From assembly GCA_002733545.1 (NCBI GenBank), contig NVVX01000001.1, positions 1,074-36,965 of the forward strand: DNA of 35,892 nt, in the 5' to 3' direction. How positions within the stretch are numbered: the stretch's first letter is position 1; each line of letters opens with the position of its first letter. The DNA comes from Alkaliphilus sp. (lineage in GTDB: Bacteria; Bacillota; Clostridia; Peptostreptococcales; NVVX01). Of this stretch, positions 1-8,835 are shown piece after piece. The notes below the pieces were generated by a model. That model ran no database searches, was not told the DNA's origin, and saw only the letters and a program-made list of their open reading frames with translations. Position numbers and translations under genes: made by a program.

Positions 1-1664
1 TTTGTAGCAACTGATTCTGTGATTTCTAAGACTATACATTTTGCATTCAAACCTAAATCATCTATTGTCTTTTTAAGAAAAGAAAATAGATTTTGATGAT
101 GGAGCTGTTTTACTGAGAGGTTAATATGCATCTTAATGTGATTAATACCCTTGGTTTCCCACTCTATACATTGTATTAGAGCAGTTTTTATTACCCACTC
201 ACCTATTTCTATAATTTGACCAGTCTCTTCTGCTATAGCGATAAAACGATTAGGAGGCACTAAACCTCTAGTTGGATGCATCCACCTTATTAGAGCTTCA
301 GCTGCAACTACATTACAAGTTTTAGTATTAACTATTGGTTGATAATGTAGAATAAACTCATCATTAGACAATGCGCGCTGTAATTCATTTTTGATTTCAA
401 GTTTGCGTTTATTGGTTTTGTTGATATTAAGGCTGTACTGAATATACTTGTTTCTCCCTGACTCTTTTGCAGAATACATTGCTGCTTCCACAGCTTGTAC
501 TAGAATTTCAGAAGTAGTACCGTGTTCAGGGTAATTAGCAATGCCAATGCTGGCAGTAATATGGAAATCATAACCACTTACCGAGATTGTGGTGCTAAAC
601 TTATTTAATATTCGTTTAGCAATGTTAAAAACGCTATCTTTGTTATGATTATTAGGAATAAAAATAATGAACTCATCTCCACCAAACCTTGCCATAAAAC
701 AATCCTCTATGTCGGCGATTGCACTAGCAATTAATGCGGATATGTTTTGAAGAATCATATCTCCAATTGAATGACCTAGCGAATCATTAATTAGCTTAAA
801 GCCATCTAAGTCTATAAGCAGAAGTGAAAAGTTTGAATTGGAGTTTTTCTCCTTTGCTAAAGCATCATGTAAAAATTCACAAAACCTATTTTTGTTAGGT
901 AATCCTGTAAGTGTGTCAATATACGCAAGCTGGTTTATTTTTTCTAGGTTTTTTACTTCGTCATTAATATTAGTGTGTGTACCTGCTATGCGTAAAGGAT
1001 TACCTTGTTCGTCCCAAGTAGCTTGTCCACGATTTAGTATCCAAATATAATCACCATTTTTTGTTTTCATTCGATACTTAACGTGATATAGCTGAGTCTT
1101 TCTATTGAGATAATCATTAGAGTTATTTATAAGTCGAGAAAGATCTTCGGGATGAACTAAATTACGCCATGATTCTAGAGAACTTTCACAATCATCCAAA
1201 CTGAAGCCAAGAAGTTCCCAAGACTTGTCTAAGTACATTATATTATTAACTATATCCCATTCCCAGATGGCATCATTTGAACCTTCAAGAATTAATTTAT
1301 ACTTTGTTTCACTTTTAAGCAAGGCCTCTTCTTTGGTAAGTAAATCATCAATAGTTTGATGTAAAGTGTCTTCAGTCGCGAGTAATTGTGAGTAAGTAGC
1401 TTCAAGTTCTAGATTTTTTTCTAGTATTGCTTTATTTTTAACTGAAAATGCAGTAATTGTTTTCGAAATTAGAAAGAATAGAATAATTGATGTAAAAAGT
1501 GTAGTTAGAACTATTGAATAAATGGCAAAATTATCAATACTCAAATAAATATACAATCGTTTAGACAATTGCATCATCGAAAGTATGAAAGAAGTTGATA
1601 TAATGAAAAATATTATTGGCGTTTTTAAGGGGTTAGTGCTTGTAAATAGCGTATTTTTTTTCAA
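1..1664 (-). CDS. PAS-GGDEF-EAL membrane protein (c-di-GMP turnover), C-terminus cut by window edge
   Basis: Hand translation of the minus strand from a TTG at 1664 stays open to base 1 (554 full codons). The TTG is chosen because a TAAGGTGG ribosome site lies about 8 bases upstream (1673-1680) and no earlier in-frame start has one. Two hydrophobic segments (about residues 8-27 and 45-70) lead into a helical linker. A PAS domain follows (about 115-235, with WEWD and a YRMKTKNGDYIWI strand), then a GGDEF domain with intact GGDEF at 328-332. The EAL domain has E456-A457-L458, and the last visible motif is LEITES. The residues 6-9 before GGDEF read IEDC, so the RxxD inhibitory site is absent. 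Known role of the families: c-di-GMP synthesis and hydrolysis at the membrane. The catalytic half of the EAL domain is largely outside the window, so net activity cannot be judged. Confidence 0.9.
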   Translation of the reverse strand, partial: MKKNTLFTSTNPLKTPIIFFIISTSFILSMMQLSKRLYIYLSIDNFAIYSIVLTTLFTSIILFFLISKTITAFSVKNKAILEKNLELEATYSQLLATEDTLHQTIDDLLTKEEALLKSETKYKLILEGSNDAIWEWDIVNNIMYLDKSWELLGFSLDDCESSLESWRNLVHPEDLSRLINNSNDYLNRKTQLYHVKYRMKTKNGDYIWILNRGQATWDEQGNPLRIAGTHTNINDEVKNLEKINQLAYIDTLTGLPNKNRFCEFLHDALAKEKNSNSNFSLLLIDLDGFKLINDSLGHSIGDMILQNISALIASAIADIEDCFMARFGGDEFIIFIPNNHNKDSVFNIAKRILNKFSTTISVSGYDFHITASIGIANYPEHGTTSEILVQAVEAAMYSAKESGRNKYIQYSLNINKTNKRKLEIKNELQRALSNDEFILHYQPIVNTKTCNVVAAEALIRWMHPTRGLVPPNRFIAIAEETGQIIEIGEWVIKTALIQCIEWETKGINHIKMHINLSVKQLHHQNLFSFLKKTIDDLGLNAKCIVLEITESVAT

Positions 1665-1710
1665 TATAATTACCACCTTATTAATAAAATTTTGAATCTC
1701 ATTTGCCTAT

Positions 1711-1740
1711 TCTATATCATAAATAGAAAAAAGCAAGCAA
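1711..1740 (-). promoter_or_regulatory. Probable promoter of the GGDEF-EAL gene
   Basis: Read on the minus strand, TTGCTT (1740-1735) is followed after 18 bases by TATAGA (1716-1711), preceded by TG one base upstream (TGaTATAGA, an extended -10). It lies about 50 bases before the TTG start. This is pattern matching by eye only. Confidence 0.45.
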
Positions 1741-1970
1741 ACAAATGTTATGTTAATGTTAATTATTTTTCTGAAGGGCTAAAATGATTAGTTGAGAATT
1801 TTTCATGCTATTGATGAAGATATTATAGATTATATGTACCCTAAATAGATTGTTCAAATCTAAGAGAATTTTTATGTTTGTAAATAATAATCATGAATCC
1901 AGAGAGCAAGAGAAGAGATTTTATGTAGTCGTTATATTAAAATTAAAACTAAGATTTAAAAGAAAAAATA

Positions 1971-2018
1971 TGATAGAATACTACTATAACTTTGCGTAGA
2001 ATTCGTATGATGCGAATT
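1971..2018 (+). promoter_or_regulatory. Candidate extended -10 and inverted repeat before the two-component genes
   Basis: The 372-base divergent interval 1665-2036 has no gene I can support. On the plus strand TGaTAGAAT (1971-1979) fits an extended -10 element without a clear -35. Just downstream, AATTCG (2000-2005) and CGAATT (2013-2018) form a 6-bp inverted repeat with a 7-base spacer, immediately before the AGGAGG ribosome site. It could be an operator for autoregulation by the response regulator, or chance in AT-rich DNA. The rest of the interval (about 1745-1970) is AT-rich with nothing recognisable. Confidence 0.35.
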
Positions 2019-2036
2019 AAATAGGAGGAAAAAAGA

Positions 2037-2714
2037 GTGGATAAAATCCTAATTATAGAAGATGAACGAAAGATTGCACGTTTTTTAGAATTAGAGTTAA
2101 CTTATGAAGGATATAAAGTAGAAATTGCATACGATGGAAGAGAAGGACTAAACAAGGCAGATGATGAAAGTATATCAATGATATTGCTAGATGTAATGCT
2201 TCCAGAGTTAAATGGAATGGAAGTGCTTAGAAGAATTCGCAAAAAATCAGAAGTTCCAATCATTATGCTCACTGCAAAAGACGATGTTTTCGATAAAGTA
2301 GCAGGACTTGATTTAGGGGCTAATGACTATATGACAAAACCGTTTGCTATTGAAGAACTATTAGCTAGAATTAGAGCGTCAATAAAGAGAACTCCAGTAA
2401 AAAGCGAACCCTCAAATGTGCTTAGAATGGGTAAATTAGTTATGAATTCTTCAATGCATACTATTCTATATGATGACAACAAAATTGAGTTAACTAAAAA
2501 AGAATTTGATTTGTTAAAATATTTGATTCAGAATAAAAATATTGTATTAACAAGAGAAAGAATTTTAAGTAAAATATGGGACTATGATTATTTTGGCGGG
2601 GCTAATACAGTGGATGTACATATTAGATATTTAAGAAAAAAAATTGATGAAAAATTTAGTATTAAACTTATACAAACAATAAGAGGGATAGGGTATGTGA
2701 TAAGAGATGAATAG
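2037..2714 (+). CDS. OmpR/PhoB-family response regulator
   Basis: This is a DNA-binding response regulator of 225 residues, the normal length for the family. The receiver domain (about 1-115) shows the acidic pair E8-D9, phospho-acceptor D52 in LLDVMLP, T79 in MLTAKD and K101 in TKPF. The C-terminal half (about 128-225) is a winged helix with the typical ELTKKEFDLLKYL and VDVHIRYLRKKI segments. It starts at GTG 2037 behind an AGGAGG site. The kinase gene starts inside its last codons (8-base overlap), so the two form a translationally coupled cognate pair. The stimulus and regulon cannot be read from sequence. ArlR/CssR-like subfamilies look similar, so no symbol is given. Confidence 0.95.
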   Translation: MDKILIIEDERKIARFLELELTYEGYKVEIAYDGREGLNKADDESISMILLDVMLPELNGMEVLRRIRKKSEVPIIMLTAKDDVFDKVAGLDLGANDYMTKPFAIEELLARIRASIKRTPVKSEPSNVLRMGKLVMNSSMHTILYDDNKIELTKKEFDLLKYLIQNKNIVLTRERILSKIWDYDYFGGANTVDVHIRYLRKKIDEKFSIKLIQTIRGIGYVIRDE

Positions 2715-3882
2715 ACATCCTAGAACTAAAGCAATTATAGCGAAAGTAAAGATGTTCATTAAAGATGTAGCAAGAAAAATTTTGAGACTTTTTTATTTTT
2801 CTATATCATTTAAACTAACCTTTGTATTTACAGCAATATTGTCAGGATTTATGCTGTTTGTGGTAGTAGCTGTATTTATGGGGATGAATTATTTAGCAGA
2901 TTTCGCAATAAACAACGATTATCGGTTTCTGCAAATTATTACTGACGCCAATAGTGTTAATCATTTCATGCAGCTTGTCATGTGGACATTTGTAGTAGCA
3001 TACTTGCTTGGAGTATTATTGCTAATAAAAATTGGAACAAAAGCAAGTCGCAAAATACTTGGTCCAATAAAGAAGATGACACAGCAGGCAAAAGAAATTA
3101 CTGTGCAAAACTTGGGTTCTAGACTTGATTTAAGTACAGCACAAGACGAACTACGGGACTTAACAGAAACCATTAATGACATGCTTGGCAGTATTCAAGA
3201 ATCGTATAACATGCAAAGTCAGTTTGCATCAGATGCATCGCACGAGTTAAAGACGCCTATTGCAATTATTCATGGATACGCAGATTTGGTTAGACGTTGG
3301 GGTAAAGAGGACAAAGCAATCTTAGAAGAATCAATTGAAGCAATTAAAAATGAGTCCAAAAACATGCAGTCGTTGGTAGAGAAACTTCTGATGCTCTCAA
3401 GAAGTGACAAACAAGACTTTAGTTTGGCAAAAGGAGAGTTTGAAATTAATGAACTACTAAAAGAAATAGTTAGAGAAACTAAAATGATTGATAGGGATCA
3501 TAAAGTAATTGAGAAACTAGATATAGAGCGGGTAATTAATGCTGATAGAACAACATTAAAACAAGCTATTAGAGTATTTATTGATAACAGCATTAAATAT
3601 ACACAAAAGGATGGGACTATAACTATTACTACAATGCAAAAAAGAAGAAAATTTACAATAGTAGTTGAAGATAATGGTGTGGGCATTCCTAAGAAAGATT
3701 TGCCTTACATCTTTAATAGATTTTATAGAGTTGATAAATCTAGAACTAAAGAATCTGGTGGGCACGGATTAGGGCTTGCTATAGCACAGCTTATAATAGA
3801 TAGGCATAATGGGAATATTACAGTTGATAGCAAAATAGGAGTAGGCACTAAAATATTCATAGATTTACCTTTTTCAAAATAA
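2707..3882 (+). CDS. Membrane sensor histidine kinase with a very short external loop
   Basis: This 391-residue protein phosphorylates the response regulator encoded just before it. It has a basic N-terminus, TM1 (about 36-59), an external loop of only about 25-28 residues, TM2 (about 88-110), HAMP (about 111-165), a HisKA helix with H179 in SHELKTP, and an HATPase_c domain. The last shows the N box DNSIKYT, G1 DNGVGIP, the F box FNRFYRVDKSR and G2 GHGLGLAI, so all catalytic motifs are intact. A loop this short leaves no room for a folded ligand domain. By analogy with intramembrane-sensing kinases, the signal probably comes from the membrane or a partner protein. It is preceded by the regulator (overlap) and followed after 44 bases by a SWIM-SNF2 helicase gene. 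Confidence 0.95.
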   Translation: MNRHPRTKAIIAKVKMFIKDVARKILRLFYFSISFKLTFVFTAILSGFMLFVVVAVFMGMNYLADFAINNDYRFLQIITDANSVNHFMQLVMWTFVVAYLLGVLLLIKIGTKASRKILGPIKKMTQQAKEITVQNLGSRLDLSTAQDELRDLTETINDMLGSIQESYNMQSQFASDASHELKTPIAIIHGYADLVRRWGKEDKAILEESIEAIKNESKNMQSLVEKLLMLSRSDKQDFSLAKGEFEINELLKEIVRETKMIDRDHKVIEKLDIERVINADRTTLKQAIRVFIDNSIKYTQKDGTITITTMQKRRKFTIVVEDNGVGIPKKDLPYIFNRFYRVDKSRTKESGGHGLGLAIAQLIIDRHNGNITVDSKIGVGTKIFIDLPFSK

Positions 3883-3926
3883 GCGCTACAAAAATGAAGA
3901 AAACCTAGAAGACAAGGAGAAGTTGA

Positions 3927-6900
3927 ATGTTTAACATTACTGATAGAACAATCTTGGAGATGTCAACAAGTTTCAGAGTATATGAAAGAGGAAGAAGGTA
4001 TTATCTAGGCAAAAGAATTTCTTCGCTAGAATTTAACAAAGAACTATATGTTTTTAATGCTACTGTAATAGGGACGCAGGAGTATAATATTGAAATAGAC
4101 TTCTACCAAAATGGAGATTATTGTGACTCAACATGTGATTGTCATGCCTACAACAAATTTTGGGGAGGTTGTAAGCATATTGTAGCAGTAATGTTTGAAA
4201 TAGGAGAAAGAGATAGAAAACGTGAATATGATAGACAAAACCCTAAAGAAATTGTAGGAAATATTTTGAATTATTTTTGGAGCAAAGAAACATCTGAGAA
4301 AAAAATACTCTCTCTTGAAGTAACATATGAGTTTGATACTTATGGATATAAAGATGTCGAATTTGCATCTTCGCTAAGTTTAAGATTGGGTGAAGAAAAG
4401 CTTTATGTAGTAAAAAATATCAAAAAAATATTGATAGCAATTAAGGAAGGAGAAGAGCTTGTATTTGGGAAAAATTTCACATACAGTCCGCAGATATACG
4501 ATTTTAATGAAGAGGATAAAAAAATAATAGATTTATTAATTGACTGCTATGAAAAAGAAGAGTACATATCTAGTGAAGGAAATTATTCTAAGACTTTAAA
4601 TAGCCTGTTCGATGGGAAAAAAATGATTTTAACAACAAATACGATAAAAAGATTTTTAGACATTGCAAGGGAAATAGACTTTAATGCAATTATCCTTGGA
4701 ACTAAATACGAGAATGTACAGATAATAGATAGTGATTTAGAAGTTGACTTTTTGTTGACGCAAGAAGGAGAAGAACTTGTTCTTGAAGTGAATTTTGATG
4801 ATACTATGACATCCTTAGTTAAGGATGGAGCGTATTTCTTTGCAGCAGGAAAGATACGTAGAGTATCTAAACAACAAATTGATGCATTTTTCCCATTTTA
4901 TAATGCAGTAATTCACCAAGAAAACCACTCTATAGAAATACCAAAAGAAATGAGCGAAAGCTTTATTTCTGAAACATACCCACATATAGAAAAAATCGGA
5001 AAAATTATTATAGATGAAAAAGTTTCTGCGCTTATGTATAAACCCGAAATAAAGCCAGAAATATATTTAGACAAAGAAGATGAAAGAGTAACTGCCAAAA
5101 TCAAGTTCATCTATGATGATGTTCATATAGACCCATTTAATGATAGTTCAAATATTAAAAGAGAAGAAAGTAAAATATTACTAAGGAATGTTGAGAGAGA
5201 AAGAGAAATTATTAGTATTTTTGAAGACGCAGAGTTTAAAGTTATAAATGCCAAAGTATATTTAGACGATGACGAATTGATTTTTGATTTTGTCAATGAG
5301 AAAATAGTCAAATTACAAACAATTGCAGATGTATACTATACTAAAAAATTTAAAAGCATGGAAATTAAAGACAGTTCTTCTTTTTCTGGTGGGATTAGAT
5401 TAAATACTGGAAGCGACATGCTAGAGTTTGATTTTAATATTGAGGGGATTGAGAAAACAGAGTTAACGGATGTTTTTAAATCTATCAAAGAGAAGAAGAA
5501 ATATTATAAGTTGAAAAATGGGGCTTACTTACCATTAAACATACCAGAGATACAAGATGTGTCAAAGTTAGTCGATTCTTTGGATTTAGATAAAAAAGAC
5601 TTTGAAAAAGACTTGGTGGAGATTTATAAATATAGAGCGATGTATTTAGATGAGCAATTAAAAGAGAGCAGCCTTAAATTCATTAAGAGAAATCTGTCCT
5701 TCAAAGAACTAGTTCAGAATGTAAAAGAACCTGGAGATATAGACTTTCAAATTCCAAGTGAATTGGAAGATACAATGAGGGAATATCAAAAATTTGGATT
5801 CAAGTGGTTAAAAACACTATCGAAATATGGTCTAGGTGGAATTTTGGCTGACGACATGGGGCTTGGAAAAACACTTCAAGTTTTGACCTTTCTTTTATCA
5901 GAAAAAAGAGAAAAAGGTCAAGCTCCTTCTATAGTTATTGCCCCAACATCTTTGGTATATAATTGGGAAGCAGAAATAAAAAAATTTACGCCAGATTTGA
6001 CTGTTCTTATAATTGCAGGCAGTAAAGAAACAAGAATGAATAGCATTAAAAATGTGGATGGATTTGACGTTATTATCACATCGTATCCATTAGTAAGAAG
6101 AGATGTAGATCTCTATAATGGAACTGTATTTAGATATTGTATAATAGATGAGGCTCAAAACATTAAAAATCATGGGTCGATAAACTCAAAAGCTGTTAAG
6201 AGAATAAGTGCTAAAAACTACTTTGCATTAACAGGCACTCCTATAGAGAATTCGCTAACAGAGTTATGGTCAATTTTTGACTTTATAATGCCGGGTTATT
6301 TATTATCTCATGCAAAATTTAAGAAGCAATTTGAAAAACCAATAATTAAAGAGAATGACAATGTGGCGCTTCGTGATCTACAAAAACATATTAGTCCTTT
6401 CTTGTTACGGAGGATTAAGAAAGATGTTTTGAAAGAACTTCCAGAAAAAATTGAAAACAAAATAGTAGCAAACCTAACAAATCAACAAAAAATAGTATAT
6501 ATGGCTTACTTGAAGCAGATTAAAGAAAAAATTGAAGAAGAGATAAAAGAAAAAGGATTTGACAAAAGCTATTTCGGAATTCTAACAGGGCTTACTAGAC
6601 TAAGACAAATTTGTTGTCATCCATCATTGTTTATTGATAATTACGAAGGAGAGAGCGGTAAAATGCTACTATTAGAGGAATTAATTACAGAGTCCTTGGC
6701 TGGGGGACACAGAATTTTGTTGTTTTCTCAATTTACGAGTATGTTATCAATAATAAAAACAATGTTAAACAAAAACAAAATTGATTATATGTATTTGGAT
6801 GGTTCTACTGCTATGAAGGATAGAGGAGAAATGGTAAATGAATTTAACAACGGAGAGTGTAAAATATTTTTGATTTCACTAAAAGCAGGAGGCACAGGAT

Positions 6901-7166
6901 TAAACCTTACTGGTGCAGACACTGTAATTCACTTTGATCCTTGGTGGAACCCAGCAGTAGAAGATCAAGCTACCGACAGGACTCACAGAATTGGACAAAA
7001 AAAATCGGTACATGTTATGAACTTAATTACAAAAGGAACAATAGAAGAAAAAATACATAAACTTCAGCAAAAAAAGAAAGATATGATTAATGCTGTAATT
7101 AAACCTGGAGAAACATTGGTATCAAAAATGAGTAAAGAAGAAGTGATGGATTTGTTTGATGTGTAA
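3927..7166 (+). CDS. SWIM zinc-finger SNF2-family helicase/ATPase
   Basis: This 1079-residue DNA translocase of the bacterial SNF2 (Rad54/RapA-like) group has three parts. First is an N-terminal SWIM zinc finger with C70, C72, C82 and H84 (CxCx9CxH). A long middle region follows, consistent with the bacterial SNF2-associated domain. The C-terminal two-lobed helicase core (about 620-1075) contains the DDMGLGKT Walker A (642-649), DEAQ box (741-744), ALTGTPIEN, GGTGLNLT and the DQATDRTHRIGQ motif VI (1013-1024). The start is ATG 3927 behind AAGGAG. The family resembles YwqA of Bacillus subtilis. Such proteins remodel DNA-protein or RNA polymerase complexes, but the exact task is unknown. It lies 44 bases after the kinase gene on the same strand and is probably co-transcribed with it. 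Confidence 0.93.
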   Translation: MFNITDRTILEMSTSFRVYERGRRYYLGKRISSLEFNKELYVFNATVIGTQEYNIEIDFYQNGDYCDSTCDCHAYNKFWGGCKHIVAVMFEIGERDRKREYDRQNPKEIVGNILNYFWSKETSEKKILSLEVTYEFDTYGYKDVEFASSLSLRLGEEKLYVVKNIKKILIAIKEGEELVFGKNFTYSPQIYDFNEEDKKIIDLLIDCYEKEEYISSEGNYSKTLNSLFDGKKMILTTNTIKRFLDIAREIDFNAIILGTKYENVQIIDSDLEVDFLLTQEGEELVLEVNFDDTMTSLVKDGAYFFAAGKIRRVSKQQIDAFFPFYNAVIHQENHSIEIPKEMSESFISETYPHIEKIGKIIIDEKVSALMYKPEIKPEIYLDKEDERVTAKIKFIYDDVHIDPFNDSSNIKREESKILLRNVEREREIISIFEDAEFKVINAKVYLDDDELIFDFVNEKIVKLQTIADVYYTKKFKSMEIKDSSSFSGGIRLNTGSDMLEFDFNIEGIEKTELTDVFKSIKEKKKYYKLKNGAYLPLNIPEIQDVSKLVDSLDLDKKDFEKDLVEIYKYRAMYLDEQLKESSLKFIKRNLSFKELVQNVKEPGDIDFQIPSELEDTMREYQKFGFKWLKTLSKYGLGGILADDMGLGKTLQVLTFLLSEKREKGQAPSIVIAPTSLVYNWEAEIKKFTPDLTVLIIAGSKETRMNSIKNVDGFDVIITSYPLVRRDVDLYNGTVFRYCIIDEAQNIKNHGSINSKAVKRISAKNYFALTGTPIENSLTELWSIFDFIMPGYLLSHAKFKKQFEKPIIKENDNVALRDLQKHISPFLLRRIKKDVLKELPEKIENKIVANLTNQQKIVYMAYLKQIKEKIEEEIKEKGFDKSYFGILTGLTRLRQICCHPSLFIDNYEGESGKMLLLEELITESLAGGHRILLFSQFTSMLSIIKTMLNKNKIDYMYLDGSTAMKDRGEMVNEFNNGECKIFLISLKAGGTGLNLTGADTVIHFDPWWNPAVEDQATDRTHRIGQKKSVHVMNLITKGTIEEKIHKLQQKKKDMINAVIKPGETLVSKMSKEEVMDLFDV

Positions 7167-7234
7167 TTGTTAGTATGGTTATTACATGAAATAGTGATTT
7201 TTTAGTTAGAAAGTATAAAAACAGGGGGAATGAC

Positions 7235-7753
7235 ATGTCTTTAGAAATTGAATTTTTCTTAAAGGTACTACTTGCAGTAGTAAGCTTTAGTTTTGCTGCT
7301 TACAAGATGTTTAAAAAAAAATACTATTTTATTCTATCAATAATTTTAGTGATGTTTGCTTATAATGTGATGGAGACAAATAGGATATATGAAATTGAAT
7401 TTCATCAAAGAACTTTTCAGGCAGATAGAATTGAAATTATTGATTTGAAGAATAATCGAATAATTAAAGTTGCAGCTGAAGAATTATTTAGAGATGTGCA
7501 CATTCTTACTACAAGAAGAGACAGATTCTCTAGAAACATTGTGATGGAGGAAATATATATCCTTAATTTCTATAAAAACGATAAAAAAATTAATAGTTTT
7601 ACATTACTAACATTTACGCAATCCAAGATAATATCAGGGGTACAGTTAACTACATTAAAAAAGGAAAGAGTAATTGCTAGAAGAAAAGGCGATTACCGTA
7701 GACTAGGACAAATGCTATATCGAAATTTAGAGAAAATATTGGAGAACAATTAA
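7235..7753 (+). CDS. Hypothetical protein with two N-terminal membrane helices
   Basis: I do not recognise this 172-residue protein. Two hydrophobic helices (about 8-24 and 30-46) are joined by a short basic turn (KMFKKKYY), which suggests a hairpin anchor with both ends on the same side. The remaining 125 residues are soluble, mixed alpha/beta in appearance and rich in Lys/Arg/Glu, with a basic C-terminal stretch (KKERVIARRKGDYRR). There are no catalytic motifs or cysteine clusters. The start ATG 7235 has an AGGGGGA ribosome site. It follows the SNF2 gene by 68 bases and precedes the ABC-3C operon promoter, so it could end the upstream transcription unit. Confidence 0.75.
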   Translation: MSLEIEFFLKVLLAVVSFSFAAYKMFKKKYYFILSIILVMFAYNVMETNRIYEIEFHQRTFQADRIEIIDLKNNRIIKVAAEELFRDVHILTTRRDRFSRNIVMEEIYILNFYKNDKKINSFTLLTFTQSKIISGVQLTTLKKERVIARRKGDYRRLGQMLYRNLEKILENN

Positions 7754-7789
7754 AATAGCAGGATGAGCAAAAAAGAGATTGTTTTTTGA

Positions 7790-7827
7790 TTATAACATTA
7801 GATATACTTGAAAACTAATGTTATAAT
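7790..7827 (+). promoter_or_regulatory. Promoter with perfect 12-bp inverted repeat upstream of the ABC-3C operon
   Basis: TTATAACATTAG (7790-7801) and CTAATGTTATAA (7815-7826) are perfect reverse complements separated by 13 bases. The right arm overlaps TGtTATAAT (7819-7827), an extended -10 element. No good -35 lies at 17 bases, as often seen with extended -10 promoters. The operon's GTG start is at 7864 behind AGGGGG. A dyad covering a -10 suggests repressor control, but the repressor is not identified. It is not a terminator because no T-run follows. Confidence 0.6.
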
Positions 7828-7863
7828 GAATTAATATTGCGATGAAACTTAGGGGGATTATTA

Positions 7864-8835
7864 GTGAATCGATTGAATTATTTTAATTATATTGAAGAAA
7901 AATTAAACCTGTTAGCGACTAGAATAAAAAAGCGTGGCAAGCTGAATTTACTAGAGCTGAATATTCATTCTGAGAATTTTTATTGTGAATTGTTAAACAT
8001 GATTTTTGGCTTTAGTTTAGCAAATAGGAACTACGAAAAAAGAAATATCGAAGGTATAGATTTGATAGATAAAACTAATAGAATAGTTGTGCAGGTATCG
8101 GCTACATGTTCAAAACAGAAAATAGAGCAGTCTTTAAAAAAAGAAACATTGACAAGCTATGAAGGATATAGATTCATATTTGTATTAATATCTGGAGACG
8201 CAAGCATACTTAAGAAAAAAACTTATTTGAATCCACATAATATTTCATTTGAACCAAAAGCAGATATAATAGATTTAACTGATATATTGAATAAAATTTT
8301 TTGCAAATCTATAACAGAACTAAGAAGACTGTACGAATTGATTAAGGGAGAATTAGGTGAAGAAATAGATGTAGTAAAAATGGATTCAATCTTAGCAGGA
8401 ATTATTGATATACTGTCGAGAGAGCCGCTTGCAAACTCTATTGGCAAACCTGAAGTAGATACTTTTGAAATAATGAGAAAGATTGAGTATAATAATCTAG
8501 TAAACACAAAAATGATAATTAATGATTATAAAATTTACTATCACAAAATAAACCAAAAATACAAAGAATTTGACAAGCAAGGCGCTAATAAGAGCATGTC
8601 AGTTTTTCAAACAATTAAAAAACAATATAGCATTGAAATGGATGAATGCAAAGACGAAGATGAAATATTTCTTAAGGTCATAAATAACATTATGACTATA
8701 GTAATAACTAGTAAAAACTATGTAGAAATTACATTTGAAGAATTAGAAATGTACACGGGGATACTTGTGGTAGATGCGTTTATTAGATGTAAAATTTTCG
8801 AAAATCCGGAGGGATATAATTATGTTATTACCTGA
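7864..8835 (+). CDS. SMEK-domain effector of an ABC-three-component (ABC-3C) system
   Basis: This 323-residue protein starts at GTG 7864. The N-terminal part (about 1-160) matches my recollection of the SMEK domain, a restriction-endonuclease-like module. Notable residues are E37 in HSENFYCELLN, D66 in EGIDLID, and VQVSAT (76-81) followed by a KQKIEQSLKK helix. The C-terminal part (about 200-323) resembles the C-terminal domain shared by ABC-3C effectors: KIEYNNL, a helical middle, and the ending VVDAFIRCKIFENP. Known from the family: such effectors are paired with a small middle component and a DUF2326-type ABC ATPase in predicted biological-conflict operons. Here both partners follow with overlapping reading frames (14 bases with the next gene). 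Nuclease activity is inferred from the fold, not shown. Confidence 0.8.
   Translation: MNRLNYFNYIEEKLNLLATRIKKRGKLNLLELNIHSENFYCELLNMIFGFSLANRNYEKRNIEGIDLIDKTNRIVVQVSATCSKQKIEQSLKKETLTSYEGYRFIFVLISGDASILKKKTYLNPHNISFEPKADIIDLTDILNKIFCKSITELRRLYELIKGELGEEIDVVKMDSILAGIIDILSREPLANSIGKPEVDTFEIMRKIEYNNLVNTKMIINDYKIYYHKINQKYKEFDKQGANKSMSVFQTIKKQYSIEMDECKDEDEIFLKVINNIMTIVITSKNYVEITFEELEMYTGILVVDAFIRCKIFENPEGYNYVIT

Noticed and set aside
838-1050. Plus-strand open frame of 70 codons
   Set aside because: It is antisense to the PAS-GGDEF region of the minus-strand c-di-GMP gene and has no ribosome site.
7790-7826. Inverted repeat read as a terminator of the upstream gene
   Set aside because: No T-run follows the second arm, and the arm overlaps an extended -10 with a gene start at a fitting distance.
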